This document shows positions 9,313 to 17,841 of a stretch of 64,000 nt of DNA, in pieces (position 1 is the first letter of the stretch; each line of letters starts with the position of its first letter). The position numbers were made by a program, and so were the translations under genes. Below the pieces are notes generated by a model. The model had not been told where the DNA came from, did no database searches, and saw only the letters and a list, made by a program, of their open reading frames with translations. This DNA comes from Brooklawnia propionicigenes (GTDB taxonomy: Bacteria > Actinomycetota > Actinomycetes > Propionibacteriales > Propionibacteriaceae). Where the stretch lies: positions 258,939 to 322,938 of the forward strand of contig NZ_AP028056.1 of NCBI RefSeq assembly GCF_030297015.1. Direction: 5' to 3'.

Positions 9313-10407
9313 TCAGCGGCGGTAGGCGCGCCGGTAGGGCGCCGGAATGTAGCCGACGGCCACTTGCAGCGTTTCAGCGGCGCGCAGCGCGAAGCTCGGA
9401 TCGCGCAGGAACTCGCGTCCTACCATGACAATGTCCGCGAGGCCGGTTGCCACGATCTGCTCGGCTTGGAATGCACTGTCGATCATGCCCACGGTCGAGG
9501 TGGTGACACCAGTGGCCTTCTTGACGGCGGTGGCGTAGGGCACCTGGTAGCCGGGACCCACCGGGATGGGCGCCTGTTTGACATTGCCGCCGGTAGAGAT
9601 GTCGACGAAGTCGGCGCCGTGCTGGCCGAGCCAGCGCACCACAGTGACGGTCTCATCAATGTCGAAGCCGCCAGCCACCCATTCGGTGGCAGACAGGCGC
9701 ACCGCGATAGGCATGGCCTGGCCGACCTCGGCGCGTATCGCGTCCACAACCTGCAACAGCAGCCGAGCGCGGTTTTCCAGGGTGCCGCCGTAGGAATCGG
9801 TTCGATGATTGCTCAGCGGCGAGAGAAATTCGTGCAGAAGATAGCCGTGAGCGCCATGCACCTGCACGAAGTCGAAGCCCGCGTCCACGGCGCGGCGAGC
9901 GGCCGCGGCGAATGCTGCCGCCACGCGGTCGATGCCTGCCTGGTCCAGTGCGGCAGGCTCAGCCAGGCCGGGAAAGGCGACCGCCGACGGCGCCACGGTC
10001 TGCCAGCCGCCCTCGGAGACCGGCACGCTGGTGCCGGGTGCCTCCGTGCCCCACTCGCGATAGACCGAGCCTTTGCGTCCGGCATGGGCGAGCTGGATGC
10101 CCAGCTTGGCGCCCTGGGCGTGCACCAGCTCGACGATGGGCGCGAACGCATCGCGCTGGTGATCATTCCACAGGCCCAGGTCCTGCGGGCTGATCCGGCC
10201 TTCCGGCACCACGCCGGTAGCCTCCACGACCACCCCACCCGCACCGCCGCGCGCGAGCGAGCCGTAGTGCATCAGGTGCCAGGCGACCGGGACCCCATCC
10301 TGCTTGTCAACAACGTATTGGCACATCGGGGGTACCCAGATGCGGTTGCGGACCTCCAGTCCGCGTAGCTTGATCGGTTCAAACAGTGCGCGACTGACTT
10401 CAGACAT
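9313..10407 (-). CDS. NADH:flavin oxidoreductase, old yellow enzyme family (YqjM/NamA-like)
   Basis: A 364-residue FMN-dependent ene-reductase. Motifs in order are LFEPIKLRGLEVRNRIWVPPMCQY (cysteine in the YqjM position), QLAHAGRK, the VHGAHGYLLHEFLSP substrate region with its histidines, and SYGGTLENR. These are typical of YqjM/NamA enzymes that reduce activated C=C bonds with NAD(P)H. I place the start at 10407, where GAGGAG precedes the ATG, rather than at an upstream in-frame codon near 10470 that lacks a ribosome binding site. The physiological substrate is unknown. A candidate promoter lies just upstream. Confidence 0.88.
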   Translation of the reverse strand: MSEVSRALFEPIKLRGLEVRNRIWVPPMCQYVVDKQDGVPVAWHLMHYGSLARGGAGGVVVEATGVVPEGRISPQDLGLWNDHQRDAFAPIVELVHAQGAKLGIQLAHAGRKGSVYREWGTEAPGTSVPVSEGGWQTVAPSAVAFPGLAEPAALDQAGIDRVAAAFAAAARRAVDAGFDFVQVHGAHGYLLHEFLSPLSNHRTDSYGGTLENRARLLLQVVDAIRAEVGQAMPIAVRLSATEWVAGGFDIDETVTVVRWLGQHGADFVDISTGGNVKQAPIPVGPGYQVPYATAVKKATGVTTSTVGMIDSAFQAEQIVATGLADIVMVGREFLRDPSFALRAAETLQVAVGYIPAPYRRAYRR

Positions 10408-10468
10408 TGCATCTCCTCGATTGCGGGCCGCGAAGCGCGAACGGCAGCTGCTTCGCGGCGCAGCGCCC

Positions 10469-10496
10469 ATGGTATCGCCAAGGTCCGACTCGTCAA
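10469..10496 (-). promoter_or_regulatory. candidate sigma-70 promoter of the old yellow enzyme gene
   Basis: On the minus strand, TTGACG (10491-10496) and TACCAT (10469-10474) are separated by 16 bases, about 60 bases upstream of the chosen ATG. A second TTGACA lies a little further upstream. This is a motif match only. Confidence 0.35.
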
Positions 10497-10553
10497 GGTT
10501 CGTGTCAACGACGTCCGCGGGATGCTCCGCGACAGCGAGGGTTCGGCAGCGGG

Positions 10554-11057
10554 CTATTCGTATTCGGCCCGCATCTCCTCGACCAGCCCGAGGACGATCG
10601 ACTGCACCTTCGGGTCGCCCAGATCGCAGCGTCCGAGACCCTCGACCTGCCAGCTGATCGGCTCGTCCGAGCCCGGACGCCGACGCCCCACCAATTGCAC
10701 GGTGCCCAGGTCATCGTCCAACTCAATCTGCCGCCAGGCCACGATGGACGCCCGCACTCGCTCAGCGAAGGCGTGCGGCAGCGCGCTCTGCTCATTCAGT
10801 TCGATCTCGCTGCGAGTTCCGTCGGTCATCTGCCAGTAGAGCCGGCGGTTGTCGGAGTCCCAGCCGCCCCGCTGGATGTCGGTCCAAGCCACCAGTTGCC
10901 AGCCCTGCGGCCTGCGCACCACCATGCGGTCGCGTAGCAGTGCCACGAATCCCTCCGGTCCGCGCGCAGCCACGAGCACATCGGGACGCCTTCCCAGCAC
11001 CTTCGCGAGTTCGGCGATCTCGTCCTTGGTCAATTTGTACGCTGATCGATCGGCCAT
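10554..11057 (-). CDS. conserved hypothetical protein
   Basis: A soluble 167-residue protein without signal peptide or membrane segment. It begins with a helical stretch (TKDEIAELAKVLGRRPDVLVAA) followed by a strand-rich middle with many tryptophans (GWQLVAWTDIQRGGWDSD...LYWQM), which may be a PH-like or split-barrel fold. It lies 30 bases beyond the sigma factor stop on the same strand and may share its transcript. I do not recognise the family. GGGAGA lies 11 bases before the ATG. Codon use is like its neighbours, so it is a genuine gene. Confidence 0.6.
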   Translation of the reverse strand: MADRSAYKLTKDEIAELAKVLGRRPDVLVAARGPEGFVALLRDRMVVRRPQGWQLVAWTDIQRGGWDSDNRRLYWQMTDGTRSEIELNEQSALPHAFAERVRASIVAWRQIELDDDLGTVQLVGRRRPGSDEPISWQVEGLGRCDLGDPKVQSIVLGLVEEMRAEYE

Positions 11058-11087
11058 TGCCCAATTCTCCCACCCGCACGGACGTCC

Positions 11088-11963
11088 TCATGCGGCCTCG
11101 GCCGACAGCAGCAGCCTCCGCAGCCTGCTCAGCGCCTTGAGCTCCAGCCGTCGAGTGGTCGACACGCTGAGCCCCAGCCGATCCGCCGTCGCTGCCCGGG
11201 TCATCGCGGGTTGACCGATGCCGAATGAGCACCGCAGCAGGGCTGCTTCCTGTGGGGGCAGTTCGTCCAGCCCACGCAGCACCTCCGCGTGCAGCTCGTC
11301 GGGCGGGCACTCCCCCGCAGGGTCTGGCAGCAGCGCCATCAGATCGTCGGACAGCCGGTCGGGTGCGCTGAGCTCCACAGTCGCGGCGACTGTGCGCACA
11401 TCACGCCCCAGATACCCGGCCAGCTCGGTCACCGTCACCTCGTGCCCGAGCAGCGTCTCCAGCTGTTCCCTGGCCCGCCGCAGCTCGAAAGCGCTCCGCA
11501 GCCGGAAGACGCTGGCCTCGATCGCGCCGCACCGGCGCATCGCAGCATGCGAGATCTCCGCCTCGACCATCGGCCAGGCCAGGCTGGAGAATCGGTAGCC
11601 GCGACGCCAGTCCCAGCGTTGAATCGCCCTGCCCAGCCCGACGCAGCCCTCCTGAAAGAGCTCCTCGGCGGACACGCCCGCCCGATCGGCCCAGGTGAGC
11701 GCAAGGTTGGCCACCATCCGCAGGTTGCCCATGAAGAACTCGTCACGGGCAGCGCGCCCCAGCTCGGCGATCAGCTCGAGATCTGCGGCAGCCACGTCGC
11801 AGCACAGCGAGCCATCCATCAGCGCACGCTCAGCAGTCACGCCCGCCTCGATCGCCACGGCGAGCCGGATCTCATCGGCGGCCGTCAGGAGCGCGGTATC
11901 AACGATGTCGAAGAACATGCGTCCAGCATGAGACGCCCACCAGCGGCGAATCGGGTTGTGCAC
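11088..11963 (-). CDS. divergent sigma-70 family RNA polymerase sigma factor
   Basis: A 291-residue protein. A region 1.2-like segment (LTAADEIRLAVAIEAG) is followed by region 2 (NLRMVANLALTWADRAGVSAEELFQEGCVGLGRAIQRWDWRRGYRFSSLAWPMVEAEI). Region 3 follows (GHEVTVTELAGYLGRDVRTV), then region 4 (LDELPPQEAALLRCSFGI...ADRLGLSVSTTRRLELKALSRLR). The -10 recognition part departs from the RpoD consensus: SLAWPMVEAEI stands where STYATWWIRQAI is usual. It is therefore probably an alternative group 2/3 factor. The GTG at 11963 gives the longest product; ATG 11918 is an alternative start. It lies 51 bases downstream of dnaG on the same strand, recalling the dnaG-rpoD order of many bacteria. No anti-sigma factor is adjacent. 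Confidence 0.75.
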   Translation of the reverse strand: MHNPIRRWWASHAGRMFFDIVDTALLTAADEIRLAVAIEAGVTAERALMDGSLCCDVAAADLELIAELGRAARDEFFMGNLRMVANLALTWADRAGVSAEELFQEGCVGLGRAIQRWDWRRGYRFSSLAWPMVEAEISHAAMRRCGAIEASVFRLRSAFELRRAREQLETLLGHEVTVTELAGYLGRDVRTVAATVELSAPDRLSDDLMALLPDPAGECPPDELHAEVLRGLDELPPQEAALLRCSFGIGQPAMTRAATADRLGLSVSTTRRLELKALSRLRRLLLSAEAA

Positions 11964-12014
11964 AGACCGAAAACGGACAACACCGAGTGCTGTGAAAACA
12001 CCGCAGAACCTGCG

Positions 12015-13889
12015 CTAATCTGCTCCGGCGCTGATCTGCTCGAGAGTCCGGCGCCTGGTCTCCAGCGCGATGAGCTCGGTGAATGCCTGCTTGTGGGCGG
12101 ACGAATGCTCGACCGGGTTGATGCGTTGCAGCCGCGATTTCAGCTCCGCAAGCCGACGCAGCGTCGTGAGCAGCTGCAGTTTCGCCGTATAGGCGGACGC
12201 ATATGCCTCGTCGGGGTCATGGTGAATGCCCTCCACGAGCAGCGCGACCTGCAACTGGCGAGCCACATCGTCGACGGTGACGGCCTGCAACTGCTCCGTC
12301 CAACCCTGCGCCTGAAACGGGGTCGCCAAGATCACCTCGAACACCGCGCGATAGGCGGGGTGGGTGAAATCATCTGCACTCACTCCGTTCCAGGTCGTGT
12401 CGAACAGTGTCGGATACTGCAGCATGAGCTTCAACGTGTCGCGCTCGACTGCGAGGTTGCGATCGCGGGGGTCGGGCCACGGCAGCGACAATCCGTCCAG
12501 CACCGGCCCGTCGGGCTCCTCGGCAGGCCGGCGTGTCCGCTGCTTGGGTGGTTCGTGGGCTGCCGGCATCGCCCTGCGTACCTGCTGGGAGACGATCTGG
12601 CGGACCTCTTCGACATCCATGCCGACCAGCTGGGCCAAATCGTGCAGATAGCCGCGCACCAGCGACCCGTCGCGGATGCTGGACAGCAGTGGTGCGGCCG
12701 CCCGGACTGCTTGCAGGCGGCCATCGACCCGGTCGAGATCGTACTGGGCGACCACGTTGCGCATCACGAAGCGATAGAGCGGCACCCGGCGGCCCACCAG
12801 CTCCCGCACCGCGGGCTCCCCCGACTTGAGCCGCAGATCGCACGGATCCAGACCGTTCGGCTCCACCGCCACATAGGTCTGCGCAACGAAGGTCTGATCG
12901 AGACTGAACACCTTCAGCGCAGCAGCCTGACCGGCCGCGTCCCCATCGAAGGTGAAGACCACCTCGCCATTGAATGCATCGTTGTTGCCCATCAGCCGCT
13001 GGAGCATCCGTGCGTGATCGGCTCCGAACGCCGTGCCACACGAAGCCACAGCAGTGTCGATGCCGGAGAGGTGGCACGCCATCACGTCGGTGTAGCCCTC
13101 GACGACGACCGCCTGGGCCTTCTTGCCGATCGGCTGCCGGGCCAGGTCGAGTCCGTACAGCACATGCGACTTCTTGTAGACGACGGTCTCAGGGGTGTTC
13201 AGGTACTTCGCGGGCATCCGGTCGTCGTCGAAAACTCGTCGCGCCCCGAAACCGAGCACGGACTTGGCCGAGTCCTTGATCGGCCAGACCACCCTGCCCT
13301 GGAAGTAGTCCCAGCCCGACTCACGGATCAGCCCGGCCCTGACCAACTCCTCATCGCTGAATCCGGCGCGATGCAGATGATCGTGCAGGGCTTTGCCATC
13401 CTTGGGGGCATATCCCATGCTGAAGTGCTGGGCGGCTTCCCGATCGAAACCGCGGCCGTCGACGAACTGGCGGAAGATCACCGCCTCCGCGCTGGTGATC
13501 TGGCTCTGATAGAACTCCGAGGCCGCCTGATTGGCGGCCAGCACCCGCTGCCTCAGGCCCGGTTGGGTGGCCGGGCGGCCGTCGTCGCTGATGCGCAGTT
13601 GGACGCCGGTCTTGTCGGCCAGCGCCTGGACGGCCTCGGTGAAACTCAGATTGTCGATCTTCTGGAGAAAGGTGATGACATCGCCACCCTCGCCGCAGCC
13701 GAAGCAGTAGTAGAAGCCCCGAGATGGCGTCACCTGAAAACTGGGGGTCTTCTCGTCATGGAAAGGGCACAGCCCCTTCAGTGAGCCGCCTCCGGCATTG
13801 CGCAATTGCACGTAGGCGCCGACGACCTCGTCGATGCGTGCCCGCTCGCGAACCAACGCGATGTCTTCATCGTTGATTCGGCTGGCCAT
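12015..13889 (-). CDS. dnaG: DNA primase
   Basis: A 624-residue primase that makes RNA primers at the replication fork. The N-terminal zinc finger (CPFHDEKTPSF...YCFGCGEGGD, residues 40-69) is intact. The Toprim segment VVEGYTDVMACH holds the catalytic glutamate, followed by FTFDGDAAGQ with the metal-binding aspartates. The C-terminal region (about 440-624) matches the helical helicase-interaction domain. Length is usual for actinobacteria. It lies between dgt and the divergent sigma factor, all on the minus strand. Confidence 0.96.
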   Translation of the reverse strand: MASRINDEDIALVRERARIDEVVGAYVQLRNAGGGSLKGLCPFHDEKTPSFQVTPSRGFYYCFGCGEGGDVITFLQKIDNLSFTEAVQALADKTGVQLRISDDGRPATQPGLRQRVLAANQAASEFYQSQITSAEAVIFRQFVDGRGFDREAAQHFSMGYAPKDGKALHDHLHRAGFSDEELVRAGLIRESGWDYFQGRVVWPIKDSAKSVLGFGARRVFDDDRMPAKYLNTPETVVYKKSHVLYGLDLARQPIGKKAQAVVVEGYTDVMACHLSGIDTAVASCGTAFGADHARMLQRLMGNNDAFNGEVVFTFDGDAAGQAAALKVFSLDQTFVAQTYVAVEPNGLDPCDLRLKSGEPAVRELVGRRVPLYRFVMRNVVAQYDLDRVDGRLQAVRAAAPLLSSIRDGSLVRGYLHDLAQLVGMDVEEVRQIVSQQVRRAMPAAHEPPKQRTRRPAEEPDGPVLDGLSLPWPDPRDRNLAVERDTLKLMLQYPTLFDTTWNGVSADDFTHPAYRAVFEVILATPFQAQGWTEQLQAVTVDDVARQLQVALLVEGIHHDPDEAYASAYTAKLQLLTTLRRLAELKSRLQRINPVEHSSAHKQAFTELIALETRRRTLEQISAGAD

Positions 13890-13926
13890 GGCCGCAAGTT
13901 TAGACGCTCGATCTGACGGGCCGAGC

Positions 13927-15057
13927 TCACGCCATCGGGCCGACTCCGTGACCCATACTGCGCGGAAGCCGCCACCGCGCCCAGCCCAGCCGCTTCTCGG
14001 CCTGATCGAAGGCGAATCTGTCGGTCATGCCTGCCACATAGGTGACGGCCGCGAGCACCCGGTCGTCCTGCCGGAACCCGTCGGGCAGGCTCGCGGGGTG
14101 CTCGATGTAGTACGCGACGAGTTCTTGCAGGACTGCTATCACCGCTTGCGACTGCTCCAGTGATTCGGGGCGGGTGTAGATCTGCTGATAGTTGAACCGC
14201 CGCAGCTGCGCCAGGGCTTCAGCGGTTTCCGCATCCATGCCGACCCGTCCGGCCTCGACGATGCTGTGGCTGATGCTGCGGATCAGTACGCTGAGTTGTT
14301 CACGACGTCCGGTCCCGAGCCGCTCGGTGACCGAGCTGGGCAGCTCGTCCAGTTGGACGATGCCGGCCGCGGCCGCGTCCTCGAGATCGTGTGCACAGTA
14401 GGCGATCCGGTCGGCCCAACTGACGATCTCACCCTCGATGGTCGCTGGTGCGGGACGCGACCACGAGTGATTGCGGATGCCGTCCAGCGTCTCGGCGCAC
14501 AGGTTGAGTTCGGCAAGCGCCACGTCGGCGCCCCACGGTCCATGGTCGAATCCGTGCGGCAGGAAAGCGTCGAACGCCTCCTCGGAGGCATGCCCGCCCG
14601 GACCGTGCCCACAGTCGTGACCGAGCGCGATCGCCTCAGTCAGGGGGACATTCGCCCCGACGGCGCGGGCGACCGAGGTGGCGACCTGGGCAACCTCGAG
14701 GGCGTGGGTGAGGCGGGTGCGCTGATGGTCGGTCGGATAGACCACAACCTGGGTCTTGCCGGCGAGCCTTCGGAAGGCCGTCGAATGGACGATCCGGTCC
14801 CGGTCACGCTCGAAGCAGGTGCGTTCAGAGTCAGGCTGTTCCTCGCGGGCCCGGTTTCCCGCCCCGCTGGCCAAAGCAGCTCCCGGACGAAGCCACTGCG
14901 CCTCGCGGGCCTCGCGGGCTTCGCGTCCGATGGGCGCCCCGGTGGCGATGTGCACGTGGCTGTCGCGGTGCGCGGTCACCAGGTCGTCGCCGTGCCCGGT
15001 CATGGTGGACGCCCAGCTGATCGCCCGCGCATTGGGCTGCAGCGCATCGGAGGTCAT
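13927..15057 (-). CDS. dgt: deoxyguanosinetriphosphate triphosphohydrolase-like protein
   Basis: A 376-residue HD-domain phosphohydrolase. The segments FRRLAGKTQV, RTRLTHALEVAQ, ALGHDCGHGPGGHASEE (HD metal site) and SWADRIAYCAHDLEDA hold the metal-binding His/Asp set of the dGTPase family, which cleaves dNTPs to nucleoside and triphosphate. The N-terminal 60 residues are poorly conserved and contain an EAREAREA repeat, so the start (15057) is uncertain; internal starts are possible. It lies 37 bases upstream of dnaG and 36 bases downstream of dus, in the same direction. This dus-dgt-dnaG order is common in actinobacteria. Confidence 0.92.
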   Translation of the reverse strand: MTSDALQPNARAISWASTMTGHGDDLVTAHRDSHVHIATGAPIGREAREAREAQWLRPGAALASGAGNRAREEQPDSERTCFERDRDRIVHSTAFRRLAGKTQVVVYPTDHQRTRLTHALEVAQVATSVARAVGANVPLTEAIALGHDCGHGPGGHASEEAFDAFLPHGFDHGPWGADVALAELNLCAETLDGIRNHSWSRPAPATIEGEIVSWADRIAYCAHDLEDAAAAGIVQLDELPSSVTERLGTGRREQLSVLIRSISHSIVEAGRVGMDAETAEALAQLRRFNYQQIYTRPESLEQSQAVIAVLQELVAYYIEHPASLPDGFRQDDRVLAAVTYVAGMTDRFAFDQAEKRLGWARWRLPRSMGHGVGPMA

Positions 15058-15093
15058 AGGCCTAGCCTGACATACGCCTCTGACAGGCAGCCG

Positions 15094-16272
15094 CTATCCA
15101 CCGGAGGTCTCGAGCTCGGCCTCGCTGAGATCCAGCTCGAGCCCACACCGATCGTCCAGCCAGCCCCAGGGCATCGTCACCTTCGAGCGCGGACTGCCCT
15201 GGCGTCCCCGCGGACGCCCGAGTTCGGCGGTCGGATACGGCACAGCGCCATCCAACTGGGCCAGCAGCGCATCGAGCTCGGCCAGGCTGGAGACCATGCC
15301 CAAGGCGTGCCTGGTGTCGCCTCCCACCGGAAAGCCCTTGAAGTACCACGCCATGTGCTTGCGGAGATCCTTCATGCCATGTTCTTCGCCCCACAGCCTC
15401 GCCAGCAGTTCGGCGTGCCTGCGGACGATCGCGCAGACCTCTCCCAGACTCGGGAGCACGGTTTCCTGCTCACCGGTGATCGCCGCCGCAAGATCGCGGA
15501 ACAGCCACGGCCGGCCCAGGCAACCGCGTCCGATCTCGACGCCGGCGCAACCGGTCTGCTCGATCATGGCGACCGCGTCCGCAGCCTCCCAGATGTCCCC
15601 ATTGCCGAGCACCGGAATGTCGACCACCTGCACCAGCTCGGAGATGGCATTCCAATCGGCATGTCCCGAGTAGGCCTGGGCAACCGTGCGCGCGTGCAGG
15701 CAGATCGCTGCTGCGCCGCAGTCCTCGGCCAGTCGTCCCATATCGAGGAAGGTCAGATGCCGGTCGTCGATGCCGATGCGGGTCTTGACCGTAACCGGAA
15801 CCCCGTAGCGGTCCGCGGTGCGCACGGTGCTGGCGATGATCTGACGGACCAGATCGAGCTTCCAGGGCAGCACTCCGCCGCCGCCTTTGCGGGTGACCTT
15901 GGGCACCGGGCAGCCAAAGTTCAGATCGATGTGGTCGACCCCGAAACCGTCGCACAAGATGTCGACGGCGACCTCCAGCGAGACGGGGTCGACGCCGTAG
16001 GTTTGCACCGAGCGCACGTCCTCTTCGGGCCAGAAGGCCAACATGTCGGCGGTCTTCGGGTCCCCGACCACCAACCCGCGGGACGTGATCATCTCGCAGA
16101 CGTACAACCCCGCGCCCTGCTCGCGGCACAACTGCCGATAGGCCGCATTCGTCACTCCTGCCATGGGCGCGAGGACGACCGGGGTGTCGATCACCAGCGC
16201 GTCCGGATGGGACGGCGAACTCAGCCGCAGTTCGGGCAGCAGCCTGGTCGGTGTGGTCTGGGTCGCGCTCAT
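15094..16272 (-). CDS. dus: tRNA-dihydrouridine synthase (DusB/Nifr3 family)
   Basis: A 392-residue FMN enzyme that reduces uridines in the tRNA D-loop. Characteristic segments are VVLAPMAGVTNAAYRQLCR, the GVDHIDLNFGCPVPKVTRKGGG loop with its catalytic cysteine, PVTVKTRIGI, and VLGNGDIWEAADAVAMIEQTGCAGVEIGRG. All are intact. I chose ATG 16272 (MSATQTT) over an upstream extension that would enter the MFS gene. There is no clear ribosome binding site. It may be co-transcribed with dgt and dnaG. Confidence 0.93.
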   Translation of the reverse strand: MSATQTTPTRLLPELRLSSPSHPDALVIDTPVVLAPMAGVTNAAYRQLCREQGAGLYVCEMITSRGLVVGDPKTADMLAFWPEEDVRSVQTYGVDPVSLEVAVDILCDGFGVDHIDLNFGCPVPKVTRKGGGGVLPWKLDLVRQIIASTVRTADRYGVPVTVKTRIGIDDRHLTFLDMGRLAEDCGAAAICLHARTVAQAYSGHADWNAISELVQVVDIPVLGNGDIWEAADAVAMIEQTGCAGVEIGRGCLGRPWLFRDLAAAITGEQETVLPSLGEVCAIVRRHAELLARLWGEEHGMKDLRKHMAWYFKGFPVGGDTRHALGMVSSLAELDALLAQLDGAVPYPTAELGRPRGRQGSPRSKVTMPWGWLDDRCGLELDLSEAELETSGG

Positions 16273-16303
16273 CGATTCCAGGCTAGACGGGCCCTGCAAG
16301 AGG

Positions 16304-17674
16304 TCACTCGACCATCTCCTTCTGGCGGCGCTCCGGTAGCAACAGTGCGCTGCCGGCTGCAATCAGGAACGACACCCCGAAAACGCCGAAGACCAGCGGG
16401 TTGCCCCCGGAGTTGAGCAGCAGCGGGACGCACAGTGGCGCGATGATCGCAGCCACGCGGCCCGCGGCCGAGGCCGCGCCCGTGCCGGTGCCGCGCATCG
16501 CGGTCGGGTAGATCTCCGGGCCGATCGCATACAGCGCGCCCCAGGCACCGAGGTTGAAGAAGCTCAGTGCGCAACCGGCCACGATGATGCCCACCGGGGA
16601 GGTCTGGATGCCGAACAGCACTGCGGCCACACCGGAGCCCAGCAGGAAGCTCGCCAGGGTTGGGCGGCGTCCCCACTTCTCGATCAGCCAGGCGGCCATT
16701 GCATAACCGGGCAGCTGTGCCAGCGTGATGATCAGCGTGTACTCGAAAGAGCGGATCAGCGAATGGCCTTGCCGGAAGAGCAACGTGGGCATCCAGGTGA
16801 AGGCACCGTAGTAACTGAGATTGACGAAGAACCAGACCGCCCACAGCGCGATCGTCCGGCGCCGCATCCCGGGCGAGAACAGCCTCGCCCGCTGCTGCGT
16901 GCTGACCTCGACGCTGACCGGCGTGTGCTTCACGGCTGTCTCGATGTCGACCTCGGGTTGGACGCCGGAGTTGATCTCGAACTCGCGTACCGACTTCTCC
17001 GCCTCGATCAGGCGTCCCTTCGATTCCAGGAATCGGACCGATTCGGGCAGACCGTGCCGCACCACCAGCGCGTATGCAGCGGGCGCCAGACCGACCAGCA
17101 GCGCCCAGCGCCAGCCCGGCCAACCGGCGATCTCTTGAGGAACCAGGAAGTAGCCGAGCAGCGCTGCCATGATCCAGCCGAGCGCCCAGAAGCTCTCCAG
17201 CCAGACGACCATCCGGCCACGGATCCGTTGCGGGGCAAACTCGCTGACCAGAGTGGAGGCCACCGGGAGTTCGGCTCCCAAGCCGAGACCGACGACGAAT
17301 CGCAGGGCCATCAGCATCGCGATCCCGACGGAGAACGCCGCCATGCCGGTCGCGATTCCGTAGATGAGCAGGGTCAACGCGAAGACGTTTCGGCGTCCGA
17401 GCCTGTCGGCGAGCAGCCCGCCGACCGAGGCGCCGATCATCATGCCCACGAAGCCGATCGACCCGATCCAGCTCAGTTGGGTATTCGACAGATTCCAGTG
17501 CACCGCGAGAGCTGTCATCACATAGCTGATCAGGCCGACGTCCATGGCGTCGAGCGCCCAGCCGACGCCGGACCCGACCAGGAGCTTGCCGTGCTCGCGT
17601 CCGAACTTCAGCCGGTCAAGCCGTTGCGCTCGGCTCGGCAGCTGATTCAATACCTCCGGCTGCGGATCGTTCAT
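16304..17674 (-). CDS. MFS transporter, NiaP/metabolite:H+ symporter-like
   Basis: A 456-residue, 12-helix transporter. It shows WALDAMDVGLISYVMTAL in helix 1, LADRLGRRNVF as the inter-helix A motif, and GLGLGAELPVASTLVSEF in helix 4, as in NiaP-type and aromatic/organic acid symporters. The start at 17674 follows GGAGGACGCG. An alternative ATG at 17743 would sit exactly at the predicted transcription start, as a leaderless product 23 residues longer. It is divergent from the alpha-ribazole kinase gene, with three operator-like repeats between them. This suggests a cargo related to cobamide lower-ligand or nicotinate metabolism. That cargo is inference only. Confidence 0.75.
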   Translation of the reverse strand: MNDPQPEVLNQLPSRAQRLDRLKFGREHGKLLVGSGVGWALDAMDVGLISYVMTALAVHWNLSNTQLSWIGSIGFVGMMIGASVGGLLADRLGRRNVFALTLLIYGIATGMAAFSVGIAMLMALRFVVGLGLGAELPVASTLVSEFAPQRIRGRMVVWLESFWALGWIMAALLGYFLVPQEIAGWPGWRWALLVGLAPAAYALVVRHGLPESVRFLESKGRLIEAEKSVREFEINSGVQPEVDIETAVKHTPVSVEVSTQQRARLFSPGMRRRTIALWAVWFFVNLSYYGAFTWMPTLLFRQGHSLIRSFEYTLIITLAQLPGYAMAAWLIEKWGRRPTLASFLLGSGVAAVLFGIQTSPVGIIVAGCALSFFNLGAWGALYAIGPEIYPTAMRGTGTGAASAAGRVAAIIAPLCVPLLLNSGGNPLVFGVFGVSFLIAAGSALLLPERRQKEMVE

Positions 17675-17752
17675 CGCGTCCTCCAATGTGGGTGTGCCGG
17701 CAATCTGACCGCGCCAGGCGAGGTAGACGTCTTGCCCTGTCATGGACTAATT

Positions 17753-17811
17753 CTCAAGTTGAGTATAACTATCTATCAAGGCGAGTATATGGGACTACTT
17801 CTCACCTTGAG
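17753..17811. promoter_or_regulatory. three operator-like 11-bp repeats in the MFS/cblS divergent region
   Basis: CTCAAGTTGAG (17753-17763, a perfect palindrome), ATCAAGGCGAG (17775-17785) and CTCACCTTGAG (17801-17811) are variants of one motif, with starts 22 and 26 bases apart. The third overlaps the -35 of the cblS promoter. The first two overlap the -10 and -35 of a possible minus-strand promoter (TTGATA 17774-17779, 18-base spacer, GAGAAT 17750-17755). This layout fits one repressor controlling both directions. The regulator is unknown; the GntR protein encoded at 21775-22509 is the nearest candidate. Confidence 0.5.
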
Positions 17812-17834
17812 CACACCATCCGGGCTGCGATACT
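17807..17834 (+). promoter_or_regulatory. candidate promoter of cblS giving a leaderless transcript
   Basis: TTGAGC (17807-17812), a 16-base spacer and GATACT (17829-17834) predict transcription starting at about 17841-17842. The ATG of the alpha-ribazole kinase begins at 17842, and no ribosome binding site precedes it. Both facts fit a leaderless mRNA. Confidence 0.45.
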
Positions 17835-17841
17835 GAGCACC

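Noticed and set aside
11289-13784. An 831-codon open frame on the + strand
   Set aside because: It is fully antisense to the sigma factor and DnaG genes, whose motifs are intact. High GC content creates such long shadow frames.
14266-16416. A 716-codon open frame on the + strand
   Set aside because: It is antisense to dgt and dus, shows no recognisable motif, and has the biased composition of a shadow frame.
17675-17841. A cobalamin riboswitch at the CblS/CblT locus
   Set aside because: No B12-box-like sequence or large structured leader is present here or at 22510-22650, and the predicted transcripts are leaderless.
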